A DNA stretch of 22,448 nt from CAZGVW01 sp964529265 (GTDB taxonomy: Bacteria > Planctomycetota > Phycisphaerae > Phycisphaerales > UBA1924): positions 1 through 22,448 of the forward strand of contig CAZGVW010000283.1 in NCBI GenBank assembly GCA_964529265.1. Direction: 5' to 3'. Positions 9,453 through 17,256 of this stretch are shown here, piece after piece. Under the pieces are notes generated by a model. That model saw nothing but the letters and a program-made list of their open reading frames with translations. It was not told the DNA's origin and did not search any database. A program made the translations under genes and the position numbers. How positions within the stretch are numbered: the stretch's first letter is position 1; every line of letters begins with the position of its first letter.

Positions 9453-11177
9453 ATGCGAAACGGCGCTTCGGCTGTTCATGGTCGCGGAGTGGTTGTTGTT
9501 GCGGCGCTGGCCGCGGCGGCGGGAGGGCCGTGGGCGCTGGCGGCGGAGGGAGAAGCCGGGGCCGCGGCGGCCGGGGCGGCGTCGGGGCTGGCGCCGGTGC
9601 GCGAGGTGGCGGTGTTCAAGGATGGGCACGCGTATGTGGTGCACGAGGGCTCGGCGAAGACGAACGAGGCGGGGGACGTGGTGTTCGACCGGCTTCCGGC
9701 GCCGATTCTGGGGACGTTCTGGGCGTATTCGACGGATCAGCGGGCGTCGCTGAAATCGGTGACGGCGGCGCCGGCGATGGTGGAGGTGGAGCGGACCGCG
9801 GCGAGCGTGGCGGACATGCTGAAGGCGAACGCGGGCGCGGAGGTGATCATCACCGAGGCGGACAACCGCGTGACAGAGGGGACGATCATCGAATCGGGCG
9901 CGATGCTCATGCTCCAGACGGCGGAGGGCGTGCGCGTGATCCCGGTCGGGCAGGTGCGCGACGCGACGTTCCGGCAGGCGCCGAAGAAGGAGTGGCGCGA
10001 CGAGGAGCCGGGCGGGGCGCTGACGCTCGACCTGGAGTGGCCGGGCGGTCGCGCGGAGGAGGAGACGCAGATCGGGCTCATGTACGTGCAGCGCGGGCTG
10101 CGGTGGATTCCGAACTATCGCGTGAACATCGATTCCAAGGGCGCGCTCTCGATCGAGATGCAGGCGACGATCATCAACGAGATGGTGGACCTGGAGAACG
10201 CGACGGTGCACCTGGTGATCGGGGCGCCGTCGTTCCTCTTCAAGACCACGCCCGACCCGATGGCGCTGCAGGAGACGATGGCGAGCCTCTCGATGTACTT
10301 CCGCGACGGCGGCGCGATCGATGCGCAGTTCAGCAACATGCTCATGTCGCAGATGTCGCGCATGGGCGAGCATCGGGCGCCTGGGCAGGGCGGCGCGGCC
10401 GGCGGCGCGAGCATGCCGGAGGGCCTGCAGGGCGAGGAGCACGAGGATTATTTCGTCTTCACGCTGGAGGGCGTGACGCTGAAGAAGGGCGCGCGGATGC
10501 AGGCCTCGGTCTCGCGGTTCGAGGCGACGTACACGGATGCGTACACGCTCGACCTGCCCGTGGCGCCGCCGCCCGACCTCTGGCGGAATCTGAACACGGA
10601 GCAGACCCGCGAGGCGGCGCGGATGCTCTCGCGGCCGAAAGTGGAGCACGCGCTGCGGATCAGGAACACCTCGAACGCGCCGTTCACGACGGCGCCGGCG
10701 CTCATCATGCGCGGCGGCAAGGCGCTTGGGCAAAGCATGCTCACCTACACCTCGGTGGGCGGGACGGTGGACCTGCCGCTGACGGCGGCGATGGACATCC
10801 GCGTGGAGAAGAGCGACGTGGAGACGCGGCGGGAGCCCAACGCGGTGGTGTGGCAGGGCAACTCCTATGCGCAGGTGGACCTCGCGGGCAACGTGACGCT
10901 GGAGAACTTCCGGAGCGAGCCGGTGACGGTGGAGGTGACGCGGCACGTGGCGGGGCAGGCGATCTCGGCCGGGCAGGGCGGCGAGATCCGGATGATCAAC
11001 ATGTTCGAAGACGACCTGTGGCTGAGCGCCGGGTCGTCGGCGCGGTGGTGGGGCTCGTGGTCGTGGCCGAACTGGTGGGCGCACGTGAACGGGGTGGGTC
11101 GGGTGACGTGGACGGTTCCCCTGAAGGCGGGCGAAAAGGCGTCGCTGGACTACACGTGGAGGTATCACTGGCGGTGA
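9453..11177 (+). CDS. Secreted DUF4139-like protein
   Basis: A 574-residue exported protein. Signal peptide at about 1-31: Arg-containing start, hydrophobic Ala/Val core, ALA cleavage-like site. The body resembles DUF4139 proteins: VAVFKDGHAYVVHEG near the start of the mature protein, then LMYVQRGLRWIPNYRVNI followed by LENATVHLVIGAPSF, the usual signature of the C-terminal beta-domain of that family. The insertion SRMGEHRAPGQGGAAGGASM at about residue 305-325 is low-complexity. The C-terminus is strikingly rich in Trp (WWGSWSWPNWW), then TWTVPLKAGEKASLDYTWRY. AAGGAG lies 7 nt before ATG 9453, which decides the start. No catalytic motif was recognised, the family has no firm function, and the assignment rests on remembered motif resemblance. 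Confidence 0.8.
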   Translation: MRNGASAVHGRGVVVVAALAAAAGGPWALAAEGEAGAAAAGAASGLAPVREVAVFKDGHAYVVHEGSAKTNEAGDVVFDRLPAPILGTFWAYSTDQRASLKSVTAAPAMVEVERTAASVADMLKANAGAEVIITEADNRVTEGTIIESGAMLMLQTAEGVRVIPVGQVRDATFRQAPKKEWRDEEPGGALTLDLEWPGGRAEEETQIGLMYVQRGLRWIPNYRVNIDSKGALSIEMQATIINEMVDLENATVHLVIGAPSFLFKTTPDPMALQETMASLSMYFRDGGAIDAQFSNMLMSQMSRMGEHRAPGQGGAAGGASMPEGLQGEEHEDYFVFTLEGVTLKKGARMQASVSRFEATYTDAYTLDLPVAPPPDLWRNLNTEQTREAARMLSRPKVEHALRIRNTSNAPFTTAPALIMRGGKALGQSMLTYTSVGGTVDLPLTAAMDIRVEKSDVETRREPNAVVWQGNSYAQVDLAGNVTLENFRSEPVTVEVTRHVAGQAISAGQGGEIRMINMFEDDLWLSAGSSARWWGSWSWPNWWAHVNGVGRVTWTVPLKAGEKASLDYTWRYHWR

Positions 11178-11315
11178 GGGCGGGGCGCGTTTCGCCGCGG
11201 CCGCGAAGGCGCGGCGGAGGGATTCCGGGCCGTTCGCCGGGCTGCCGGGCCGGGCGCCGGCGGGGCTTCCGGGCGGCCGGGGCGCAAAAACCCTAGGAAA
11301 AAGGGTCAAAACGGC

Positions 11316-11344
11316 TTGTCGCCGGGTCGCGGCGAGTGTACAAC
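11316..11344 (+). promoter_or_regulatory. Candidate promoter for the HU gene
   Basis: TTGTCG (11316-11321) and TACAAC (11339-11344) are separated by exactly 17 nt, each matching the sigma-70 consensus at four of six positions. It sits 75 nt before the HU start codon, in the only AT-richer part of the 242-bp gap. A small ACCCT/AGGGT hairpin lies just upstream. Confidence 0.4.
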
Positions 11345-11419
11345 CCCTGCAAATCGCTGCAAAAGCGGCGGTGTGGGCCGCGTGGCCCGCTCCGAGCACC
11401 GCACATCATGGAGGTTCAC

Positions 11420-11806
11420 ATGGCCGCCAGAAGGACCACGAGCAGAAAGAAGAGCGCCAGCAGGGCTGCGAAGGCGCCGCGCAAGGTCAGCATCTCTTCG
11501 ACGAACAAGGCCCGCACCAAGGGCGATTTCTTCCGCACCATCGCCGAGAACACCGATCTTTCCCGCAAGCAGGTGGCCGACGTGTTCGACGTCGCCAGCC
11601 AGCTGATCGCGAAGGACCTCGGCCGCGGCGGGCCGGGCGTGCTGAACTTCGGCGGCCTGATGAAGGTCACCGTGCAGCACAAGCCCGCGACGAAGGCGCG
11701 CAAGGGCGTCAACCCCTTCACGGGCGAAGAGATGATGTTCAAGGCCAAGCCGGCCCGCAAGGTCGTCAAGGTGCGCCCCTTGAAGGCCCTGAAGGAGATG
11801 GTGTGA
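11420..11806 (+). CDS. HU-family DNA-binding protein with basic N-terminal tail
   Basis: A 128-residue nucleoid protein. The HU/IHF fold covers about residues 30-128: FFRTIAENTDLSRKQVADVFDVASQLIAKDL forms the helical dimer part; the DNA-gripping arm carries KARKGVNPFTGEEMMFKAKPARKVVKVRPLKALK, including the conserved NP. Residues 1-30 add a Lys/Arg/Ala/Ser-rich tail (AARRTTSRKKSASRAAKAPRK), seen in several high-GC lineages and expected to bind DNA non-specifically. ATG 11420 is chosen because GGAGG lies 5 nt upstream; the ATG at 11408 overlaps that same site. The gene is monocistronic, with its own candidate promoter and a strong terminator. Confidence 0.93.
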   Translation: MAARRTTSRKKSASRAAKAPRKVSISSTNKARTKGDFFRTIAENTDLSRKQVADVFDVASQLIAKDLGRGGPGVLNFGGLMKVTVQHKPATKARKGVNPFTGEEMMFKAKPARKVVKVRPLKALKEMV

Positions 11807-11861
11807 TCCGCTGAGTGTGTGATCGCGGTTCACCATCGAACAGGAAAACGATTGATCGGAG

Positions 11862-11896
11862 CAGGGCCGGACGCGAGTCCGGCTCTGTTCTTTTTT
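11862..11896 (+). terminator. Rho-independent terminator of the HU gene
   Basis: An 11-bp stem with one G-T wobble (11862-11872 with 11877-11887), GCGA loop, then TTCTTTTTT. It lies 55 nt after the HU stop and between convergent genes. Confidence 0.9.
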
Positions 11897-11922
11897 GGGA
11901 GTGGCGCGGCGGGCGCGAGGCT

Positions 11923-12606
11923 TCAGGCGCGCGGGGGGTCGTTCATCAGGCCGCACTCGGGGCACCGGGTGGTGGCGAGGCCGGCAAGGGCGTAGCCGCA
12001 GTGGGCGCAGGCGCCGCCGGGCTGAGCACAGGCTCTTCGCATTGCGCGGTCGGTGCGGAAGACCAGGATCACGTCGCAGACGATCATCACGAGGAGCATC
12101 CAGGGCGAGCCGAAGATGGCGATGGGCGACGACGACACCCACGCGGGCACGCCGGCGACGATGGTGAGCGATGGCCTCCAGACGGGCGCCCCGAAGCAGG
12201 ACAGCGGGATCCAGAGCAGCACCGGAATCGTGAAGCAGATGGGCGAGAGGAGCACGAGCGTCACTTGCGGCGTGTTCGAGTCTCCCTCGCTATCGACGAC
12301 GAGCAGCCCGACCAGCGCCGCGGCGCGGATGCATACGGCGACCGTGGCGAAGAGCAGCACCGGGCCCAAGAGCACTTCCCAATGGAAGCAGTTTGGGATG
12401 TTGGCCAGGTATGCGCCGTAGGTGAGGTATGGCTCGTCCATGCCGGCGAGCAACGGGAGCGTTGCCGCGACGAGGAACGCTGTGGCGGCGCAGAACCCGA
12501 TGCCCGCGGCGACACCTTCGCCCGCCTGCCGCACCACCGAGACCAGACGCCACGGACGCCAGATGAGCGTGAGGGCAAGGAGGATTTCGCGGAGGAGGAA
12601 CTTCAT
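11923..12606 (-). CDS. Membrane protein with C-terminal zinc ribbon (paralog A)
   Basis: A 227-residue protein with about four hydrophobic membrane segments (about 30-55, 78-100, 115-140, 160-183) and a C-terminal zinc-ribbon motif, CAHCGYALAGLATTRCPECG (about 201-220), of the CxxCxYxLxGL…CPECG type common in small planctomycete membrane proteins. The function is unknown. The ATG lies 6 nt after the stop of the upstream paralog and lacks a Shine-Dalgarno, so translation is probably coupled. Shared landmarks with the neighbour include an N-terminal FLL/FLR…RP segment, YxTYxAYL in the first loop, a central hydrophobic pair, and RxDRxxxxA before the zinc ribbon. Confidence 0.8.
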   Translation of the reverse strand: MKFLLREILLALTLIWRPWRLVSVVRQAGEGVAAGIGFCAATAFLVAATLPLLAGMDEPYLTYGAYLANIPNCFHWEVLLGPVLLFATVAVCIRAAALVGLLVVDSEGDSNTPQVTLVLLSPICFTIPVLLWIPLSCFGAPVWRPSLTIVAGVPAWVSSSPIAIFGSPWMLLVMIVCDVILVFRTDRAMRRACAQPGGACAHCGYALAGLATTRCPECGLMNDPPRA

Positions 12607-12612
12607 TGGGGT

Positions 12613-13284
12613 TCAGACGGGCGAGCCGCATTCCGGGCAGGTGCGCGCATCCCCGAGCCCGGTGAGGTCATAGTCGCATTTCCCGCACTGGGGCCGCAGG
12701 CTCTTGGCCGCGAGGTTGAGCCTGCGATCGGCGCGGACGCAGATGACGGCGTCCGCGGCGAGAAACGCCACGAGCCACCAGGGGGAAGCCGCGATGTGCG
12801 CGAGGCGGCTCTTCGCCCACCACGGCACGGCCGAGCCGCCGCGGGGGCCGATTTCGATGAGATTGTCCGGCCAGAACATGATGGCGCACGCCATCCACAC
12901 GAGCATGGGCAGCGCGAGGCAGAGCGGCGCGATGAGGAGCATGCCGGTGCGGTCGATGCGCCGATCGGCAGGGCCGTTGACGACGGCGATGATCACGGTG
13001 AGCACGAGGCAGCGCCACGAAGCGATCATCGCGCCAATGAAGGTGACGGCGAAGATCGGGAGCGGGTGAAACTTGGATGCCGCATCCAGCAGGTACGCGG
13101 AATAGGTCGGCCACGGCTCGCTTATTCCCACGGCCATGGGCAGAAACCACACACCGCAGACATAGGCGGCGAGCGTGAAGCCGATCGCGGCGGCAATCCA
13201 GGCGGGGGTCTGCAGCGACACCGCGGCCAGCGCCGCCGGGCGCGGCCGGAAGATGAGCGACAAGGGCCGGAGGAACGCGCGCAT
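12613..13284 (-). CDS. Membrane protein with C-terminal zinc ribbon (paralog B)
   Basis: A 223-residue paralog of the adjacent gene, with the same layout: N-terminal FLRPLSLIFRPRP, about four membrane segments, WPTYSAYLLDA in the first loop, and C-terminal CGKCDYDLTGLGDARTCPECG. The tandem copies are diverged and likely an old duplication. ATG 13284 is chosen because hydrophobic, paralog-like sequence begins there; upstream in-frame ATGs extend into low-complexity sequence and into the divergent photolyase gene. No Shine-Dalgarno is visible. Function unknown; the two products may act as a heteromeric membrane complex (inference). Confidence 0.77.
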   Translation of the reverse strand: MRAFLRPLSLIFRPRPAALAAVSLQTPAWIAAAIGFTLAAYVCGVWFLPMAVGISEPWPTYSAYLLDAASKFHPLPIFAVTFIGAMIASWRCLVLTVIIAVVNGPADRRIDRTGMLLIAPLCLALPMLVWMACAIMFWPDNLIEIGPRGGSAVPWWAKSRLAHIAASPWWLVAFLAADAVICVRADRRLNLAAKSLRPQCGKCDYDLTGLGDARTCPECGSPV

Positions 13285-13399
13285 CTGATTGGGTAAGTGT
13301 AGTCCGCGCGGTTCTTCCCTCCCGCTTCCCCGCCGCATCGATTCAGCCTCACCTTCGTCCCTCAGCATCCGCCGCACGAATCTGCTCGAATCTCCCGCC

Positions 13400-14377
13400 A
13401 TGAGAGCCCTCGTCTGGTTCCGAACCGACCTCCGCGCCCGCGACAACACCGCCCTCGCCGCCGCGGCGAAGCACGCCTCCCGCGGCGTGGTCGGGCTCTT
13501 CGTCATCAGCCCGGAGGAGTGGGCGCGCCACGACGACGCGCCGTGCAAGGTGGGTTTCTGGCTGCGGGCGCTCACGGATCTCTCGGCAACGCTCGAAAAG
13601 CGCAACATCGCGCTCGCCATCGAAACGGCGCGGAACGCCGCCGACGTCCCCGCCGTTGTGGAGCGCGCCGCCCAGCGCCTCGACTGCAACGCCCTCTTCT
13701 TCAACCGCCAGTACGAAGTCGATGAGCAGGCCCGCGACGCCGCGGCGGCCGAGCGCTTCACCGCCTCCGGCCGAGAGACGTGGATCACGGAACTCATCTG
13801 GCGCGAGTTCTACCGCCACATCCTCGTCGGCTTCCCGCGCGTCTCGCGCCACCAGCCCTTTCGACTGGAAACACGCCGGCTCGAGTGGTCCGGCAACGAG
13901 GAGCACTTCGACGCGTGGAAGGAGGGCCGCACCGGCGTCCCGATCGTGGACGCCGCCATGCGCTGCCTCCGCGCCACCGGCTGGATGCACAACCGCCTGC
14001 GCATGATCACCGCCATGCACCTCACGAAGGATCTCTTCCTCGACTGGCGCCGCGGCGAGCGGTGGTTCATGCGCAACCTCATCGACGGCGACCTCGCGAG
14101 CAACAACGGCGGCTGGCAGTGGTCGGCTTCCACAGGCACGGACGCGGCCCCCTACTTCCGCATCTTCAACCCCGTGTCGCAGAGCCGGAAGTTCGATCCC
14201 GACGGCGCATTCATCCGCGCCTGGGTCCCCGAACTGCGCGATCTCGCGGGCGGCGAGATCCACGACCCCTCGTCGCTCCCCGAACTCGCCCGCGCCCGCA
14301 TCGATTACCCCGCGCCGATCGTCAATCACACGCAGGCGCGGGAGCGCGCCATCGCGGCGTTCAAGGCTCTTGGGTAA
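13400..14377 (+). CDS. Deoxyribodipyrimidine photolyase with large internal deletion
   Basis: The family repairs cyclobutane pyrimidine dimers with blue light using FAD and an antenna cofactor, and is about 470 residues long; this product has 325. Residues 1-113 match the N-terminal alpha/beta antenna domain (VWFRTDLRARDNTAL, FWLRALTDLS, YEVDEQARD). From 128 the sequence matches the last 210 residues of the FAD domain (WITELIWREFYRH, GWMHNRLRM, DGDLASNNGGWQWSASTGTDAAPYFRIFNP). From remembered E. coli PhrB, about 130-140 residues between these blocks are missing, including the interdomain linker and the TSRLS loop that binds the FAD phosphates. The frame stays open across the join. Light-driven repair is doubtful. 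ATG 13400 follows the 115-bp divergent gap from the paralog pair. Confidence 0.88.
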   Translation: MRALVWFRTDLRARDNTALAAAAKHASRGVVGLFVISPEEWARHDDAPCKVGFWLRALTDLSATLEKRNIALAIETARNAADVPAVVERAAQRLDCNALFFNRQYEVDEQARDAAAAERFTASGRETWITELIWREFYRHILVGFPRVSRHQPFRLETRRLEWSGNEEHFDAWKEGRTGVPIVDAAMRCLRATGWMHNRLRMITAMHLTKDLFLDWRRGERWFMRNLIDGDLASNNGGWQWSASTGTDAAPYFRIFNPVSQSRKFDPDGAFIRAWVPELRDLAGGEIHDPSSLPELARARIDYPAPIVNHTQARERAIAAFKALG

Positions 14378-14464
14378 ACCGCGGGTTGTTGCTCGTTCGC
14401 AGCGCGAAGACATCGGCGCCGCCGACCCTTTCGTGCTGCTGGCTCCAAGGCAACCCCCCCCTGC

Positions 14465-14493
14465 TTGACTGCCCCTCGGCTATTGCGGATAAT
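14465..14493 (+). promoter_or_regulatory. Strong sigma-70-type promoter with overlapping palindrome
   Basis: TTGACT (14465-14470) and GATAAT (14488-14493) are exactly 17 nt apart, each five of six to consensus. The inverted repeat CGGATA-ATGA-TATCCG (14486-14501) covers the -10 box and the expected start site near 14500, an arrangement typical of an operator. No protein gene follows; the transcript would end at the terminator at 14689-14714. Confidence 0.65.
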
Positions 14494-14499
14494 GATATC

Positions 14500-14714
14500 C
14501 GTTAGTCGCTCCTTCCGAGTGACCGGGCCCATGCGGTCGGGGTTCCGGGGGCGGGAGGTAGAGAGAGAAGGCGGGCCCGCGGCGTCTATCCGGCGCCGTC
14601 GGCTCTTTCAGGGCAATCCGTCCGCAGGAAATCGACCCGCGCGCCCGGGAGTCGCACCCCGACCCGCAAACCCGGGCGCATTTCAAAGGCCCGGCGCCCA
14701 CGCGCCGGGCTTTT
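14500..14714 (+). ncRNA. Putative small RNA of about 215 nt, unknown family
   Basis: Bounded by a near-consensus promoter (start about 14500) and a rho-independent terminator (14689-14714), with no convincing reading frame. Structure visible inside: GACCG/CGGTC short stem (14521-14538 region), a 9-bp stem GCGCCCGGG (14641-14649) pairing with CCCGGGCGC (14671-14679) around a 21-nt loop, then the terminator stem. I compared it by eye with tmRNA, SRP RNA, RNase P RNA, 6S RNA and tRNA and recognised none. It lies between the photolyase gene and the convergent dnaK terminator. The class assignment is inference from signals only. Confidence 0.5.
14689..14714 (+). terminator. Terminator of the putative small RNA
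   Basis: Perfect 9-bp stem GCCCGGCGC (14689-14697) with 14702-14710, CCAC loop, followed by TTTT. It could also serve the photolyase transcript, for which no nearer terminator was seen. Confidence 0.75.
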
Positions 14715-14736
14715 CCATTGCTCGGACGCAGCGCAG

Positions 14737-14765
14737 AAAAAAAGCCCCGCGCCGCTGCGCAGGGC
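14737..14765 (-). terminator. Rho-independent terminator of dnaK
   Basis: On the minus strand a 9-bp stem with one wobble (14757-14765 with 14744-14752) and 4-nt loop is followed directly by seven T residues (14737-14743). It lies about 50 nt past the dnaK stop codon. Confidence 0.9.
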
Positions 14766-14813
14766 CCTTGAAACCTCGCATTCAGGACACCCAACCAACC
14801 GGCCCGACGCCGA

Positions 14814-16754
14814 TCACGACTTCCCCTCATCCTTCACTTCGTACTCCGCATCGATCACGTCCTCGCCCCCGCCTCCGGAACCCCCACCCCCGGCCCCGCC
14901 GCTGCCTTCCGCATCGGCGCCGCCGCCCCCGCCCGAAGCGCCGCCCGCCTTCGCCGCTTCCGCCTCGTACATCGCCTTCCCCAGCTCCATCGACGACTTC
15001 TCCAGTTCCGAAATCGCGCGCTCGATCGCGCCCTTGTCGTCGCCTTTCATCACCGATTCCAGGTTCGACAGCGCCGATTCAATCTGCCCGCGCGCCTCCG
15101 GCGACACCTTGTCGCCATACTGCTCCAAGGACCGCCGCGCCGTAATCACCATCGAATCCGCGCGGTTCTTCATCTCCACCAGCTCGCGCCGCGCCTTGTC
15201 CTCGGCCGCGTGCGATTCGGCGTCGCGCTTCATCCGCTCAATCTCGTCCTTCGAGAGGCCGCTCGAACCCGTGATCTGGATGTTCTGGCTCTTGCTCGTC
15301 GCCCGGTCCGTCGCCGTCACCTTCAGAATGCCGTTCGCGTCGATCGCGAACTCCACCTCGATCTGCGGCGCGCCCCGCGGCGCCGGCGGAATGTCCTTCA
15401 GTTCGAACGTGCCCAGCGTGCGATTGTCCCGCGCGAACTCGCGCTCGCCCTGCAGCACGTGGATCTGCACGCTCGTCTGGCTGTCCGACGCCGTCGAGAA
15501 GATCTCCTTCCGGCTCGTCGGAATCGTCGTGTTCCGCTCGATCAACTTCGTCATCACGCCGCCCAGCGTCTCCACGCCCAGCGAAAGCGGCGTCACGTCC
15601 AGCAGCAGCACGTCCTTCACGGCGCCCTGAAGCACGCCGCCCTGGATCGCCGCGCCGATCGCCACCACCTCGTCCGGGTTCACGCTCCGATTCGGCTCCT
15701 TGCCGAAGATCTCCTTCGCGATCTGCTGCGCCCGCGGCATGCGCGTCGAGCCGCCCACCAGCACCACCTCGTCGATCCGGCTCGGATCGAGCTTCGCGTC
15801 CTTCAGCGCCTTCTGGCACGGCTCGCGCAGGCGGGTGAACAAGTCCTCGCACACGCTCTCGAACTTGCTCCGCGTGATCGTCACCTGCAGGTGCTTCGGC
15901 CCGCTCTGGTCCGCCGTGATGAACGGCAGATTCACCGTCGTCTCCTGCGTGCTCGAGAGTTCGATCTTCGCCTTCTCCGCGGCTTCCTTCAGCCGCTGCA
16001 GCGCCATCGCGTCCTTCCGGACGTCGATCCCCTCCTTCTTCCGGAACTCCTCCGCCAGGAAATCGATCAGCCGCTGATCCCAGTCGTCGCCGCCCAGGTG
16101 CGTGTCGCCGTTCGTGCTCAGCACCTCGAACACGCCGTCGCCCACGTCCAGAATCGAAATATCGAACGTGCCGCCGCCCAGGTCGAACACGGCGATCTTC
16201 TCGTTCTTCTTCTTGTCGAGCCCATACGCCAGCGCCGCCGCGGTCGGCTCGTTGATGATCCGCTCGACCTTCAGCCCCGCGATCTCGCCCGCGTCCTTCG
16301 TCGCCTGACGCTGCGAATCGTTGAAGTACGCCGGTGTCGTGATCACGGCACGATCGACCTTCTCGCCGAGGTAATCCTCCGCCGCCTTCTTCAGATACTG
16401 CAGAATGATCGCCGACACCTCCGGCGGCGTGTAATCCTTCCCGCGCACACGCACCTTCACGAGTTCATCCGGCCCCCCCACGATCTCGTAGGGAACCAGC
16501 TTCTCCTCGCTCTGCACCTCCGCGTGCCGGCGACCCATGAACCGCTTGATCGAATACACCGTGTTCTTCGGGTTCGTCACCTGCTGGTGCTTCGCCGGCT
16601 GACCAACCAGCCGCTCACCCTTGTCCGTGAAGCCCACGACCGACGGCGTCACGCGGCTGCCATAACTGTTCGTGATGACCTTGGGCGTTCCGCCCTCCAT
16701 CACCGCAACGACGGAGTTCGTGGTGCCGAGGTCGATTCCGATGATCTTCGACAT
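14814..16754 (-). CDS. dnaK: Molecular chaperone DnaK (Hsp70)
   Basis: Full-length 646-residue Hsp70. The ATPase domain covers about 1-385, with GIDLGTTNSVVAV at the start, then INEPTAAALAYG, AVFDLGGGTFDISIL and VLVGGSTRMPR. The interdomain linker is the conserved VLLLDVTPLSLG. The substrate-binding domain and helical lid follow, then a Gly/Ser/Ala-rich disordered stretch and the conserved end EDVIDAEYEVKDEGK. It refolds proteins in the cytoplasm with a J-protein and nucleotide exchange factor, and supplies ClpB with aggregates. ATG 16754 has GGAG 9 nt upstream and begins with the family's usual MSKIIGIDLG. The gene stands alone with its own terminator; grpE is not adjacent. No CIRCE or clear sigma-32 site was seen upstream. 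Confidence 0.98.
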   Translation of the reverse strand: MSKIIGIDLGTTNSVVAVMEGGTPKVITNSYGSRVTPSVVGFTDKGERLVGQPAKHQQVTNPKNTVYSIKRFMGRRHAEVQSEEKLVPYEIVGGPDELVKVRVRGKDYTPPEVSAIILQYLKKAAEDYLGEKVDRAVITTPAYFNDSQRQATKDAGEIAGLKVERIINEPTAAALAYGLDKKKNEKIAVFDLGGGTFDISILDVGDGVFEVLSTNGDTHLGGDDWDQRLIDFLAEEFRKKEGIDVRKDAMALQRLKEAAEKAKIELSSTQETTVNLPFITADQSGPKHLQVTITRSKFESVCEDLFTRLREPCQKALKDAKLDPSRIDEVVLVGGSTRMPRAQQIAKEIFGKEPNRSVNPDEVVAIGAAIQGGVLQGAVKDVLLLDVTPLSLGVETLGGVMTKLIERNTTIPTSRKEIFSTASDSQTSVQIHVLQGEREFARDNRTLGTFELKDIPPAPRGAPQIEVEFAIDANGILKVTATDRATSKSQNIQITGSSGLSKDEIERMKRDAESHAAEDKARRELVEMKNRADSMVITARRSLEQYGDKVSPEARGQIESALSNLESVMKGDDKGAIERAISELEKSSMELGKAMYEAEAAKAGGASGGGGGADAEGSGGAGGGGSGGGGEDVIDAEYEVKDEGKS

Positions 16755-17256
16755 GGTGTTCTGCTCCTGCGGGGCCCACCGGCCCCCGAGGCTCATTCCG
16801 CGGGAATCCCTGAGGCGACCGGGCCCCGGGCGTTCGCTCCGCGGCCGCGCCTTCCCCCAAAGTCAGGGCAACAGGCGCGCCACTCCACAGGCCCGCCAAA
16901 CCCCCGGAGTCCGGAAAAACCGCCCCGCCCCGCCCCCCTCGCCCGCCGGACCCCGCCGCCGCGGCTTGACCCTCTGCCACATCGGCAGCCCGCCCCCTCC
17001 CGCCCCCACCCCCCGGGCCGGGTCGAACGGGTCAGTCCCTCTGGGCAACCCCTGCGGATTTTTTTGATTGTGGACGAAAATCTCGGATTACCTCTTGGGA
17101 TCATCTGGCCCTCCCGCTAAGTTCGGGGCATCGTGGAGAAGTCGGCGCCCGCCGCTCGGTCTTGGGGCCGGGCGGATCGCGGAGCGCTGACGGATCTTGG
17201 GAAAACGGCGCCCATCAGTTGCACAGGCGCCCAAGGGAACTAGAGAGGGTCGAAAA
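16755..17256. other. Divergent intergenic region between dnaK and peroxidase genes
   Basis: This 502-bp gap holds no credible gene. Most of 16800-17040 is C-rich on the plus strand. An AT-richer island at about 17057-17095, with a T7 run and GAAAATC, is the most likely promoter area; TTGATT (17064-17069) could be a -35 but no good -10 follows. A 5-bp hairpin, CTGCC-ACATC-GGCAG, lies at about 16974. If dnaK is transcribed from this island its 5' leader would be about 300 nt. Confidence 0.5.

Noticed and set aside
14500..14714. Known RNA identity (tmRNA, SRP RNA, RNase P, 6S RNA or tRNA)
   Set aside because: None of the diagnostic conserved segments was found; the closest was a T-loop-like string near 14650 with mispaired stem bases.
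14465..15145. Plus-strand reading frame of 226 codons over the small-RNA region
   Set aside because: It starts at the promoter's -35 box, passes through two terminators and ends antisense to dnaK; no domain.
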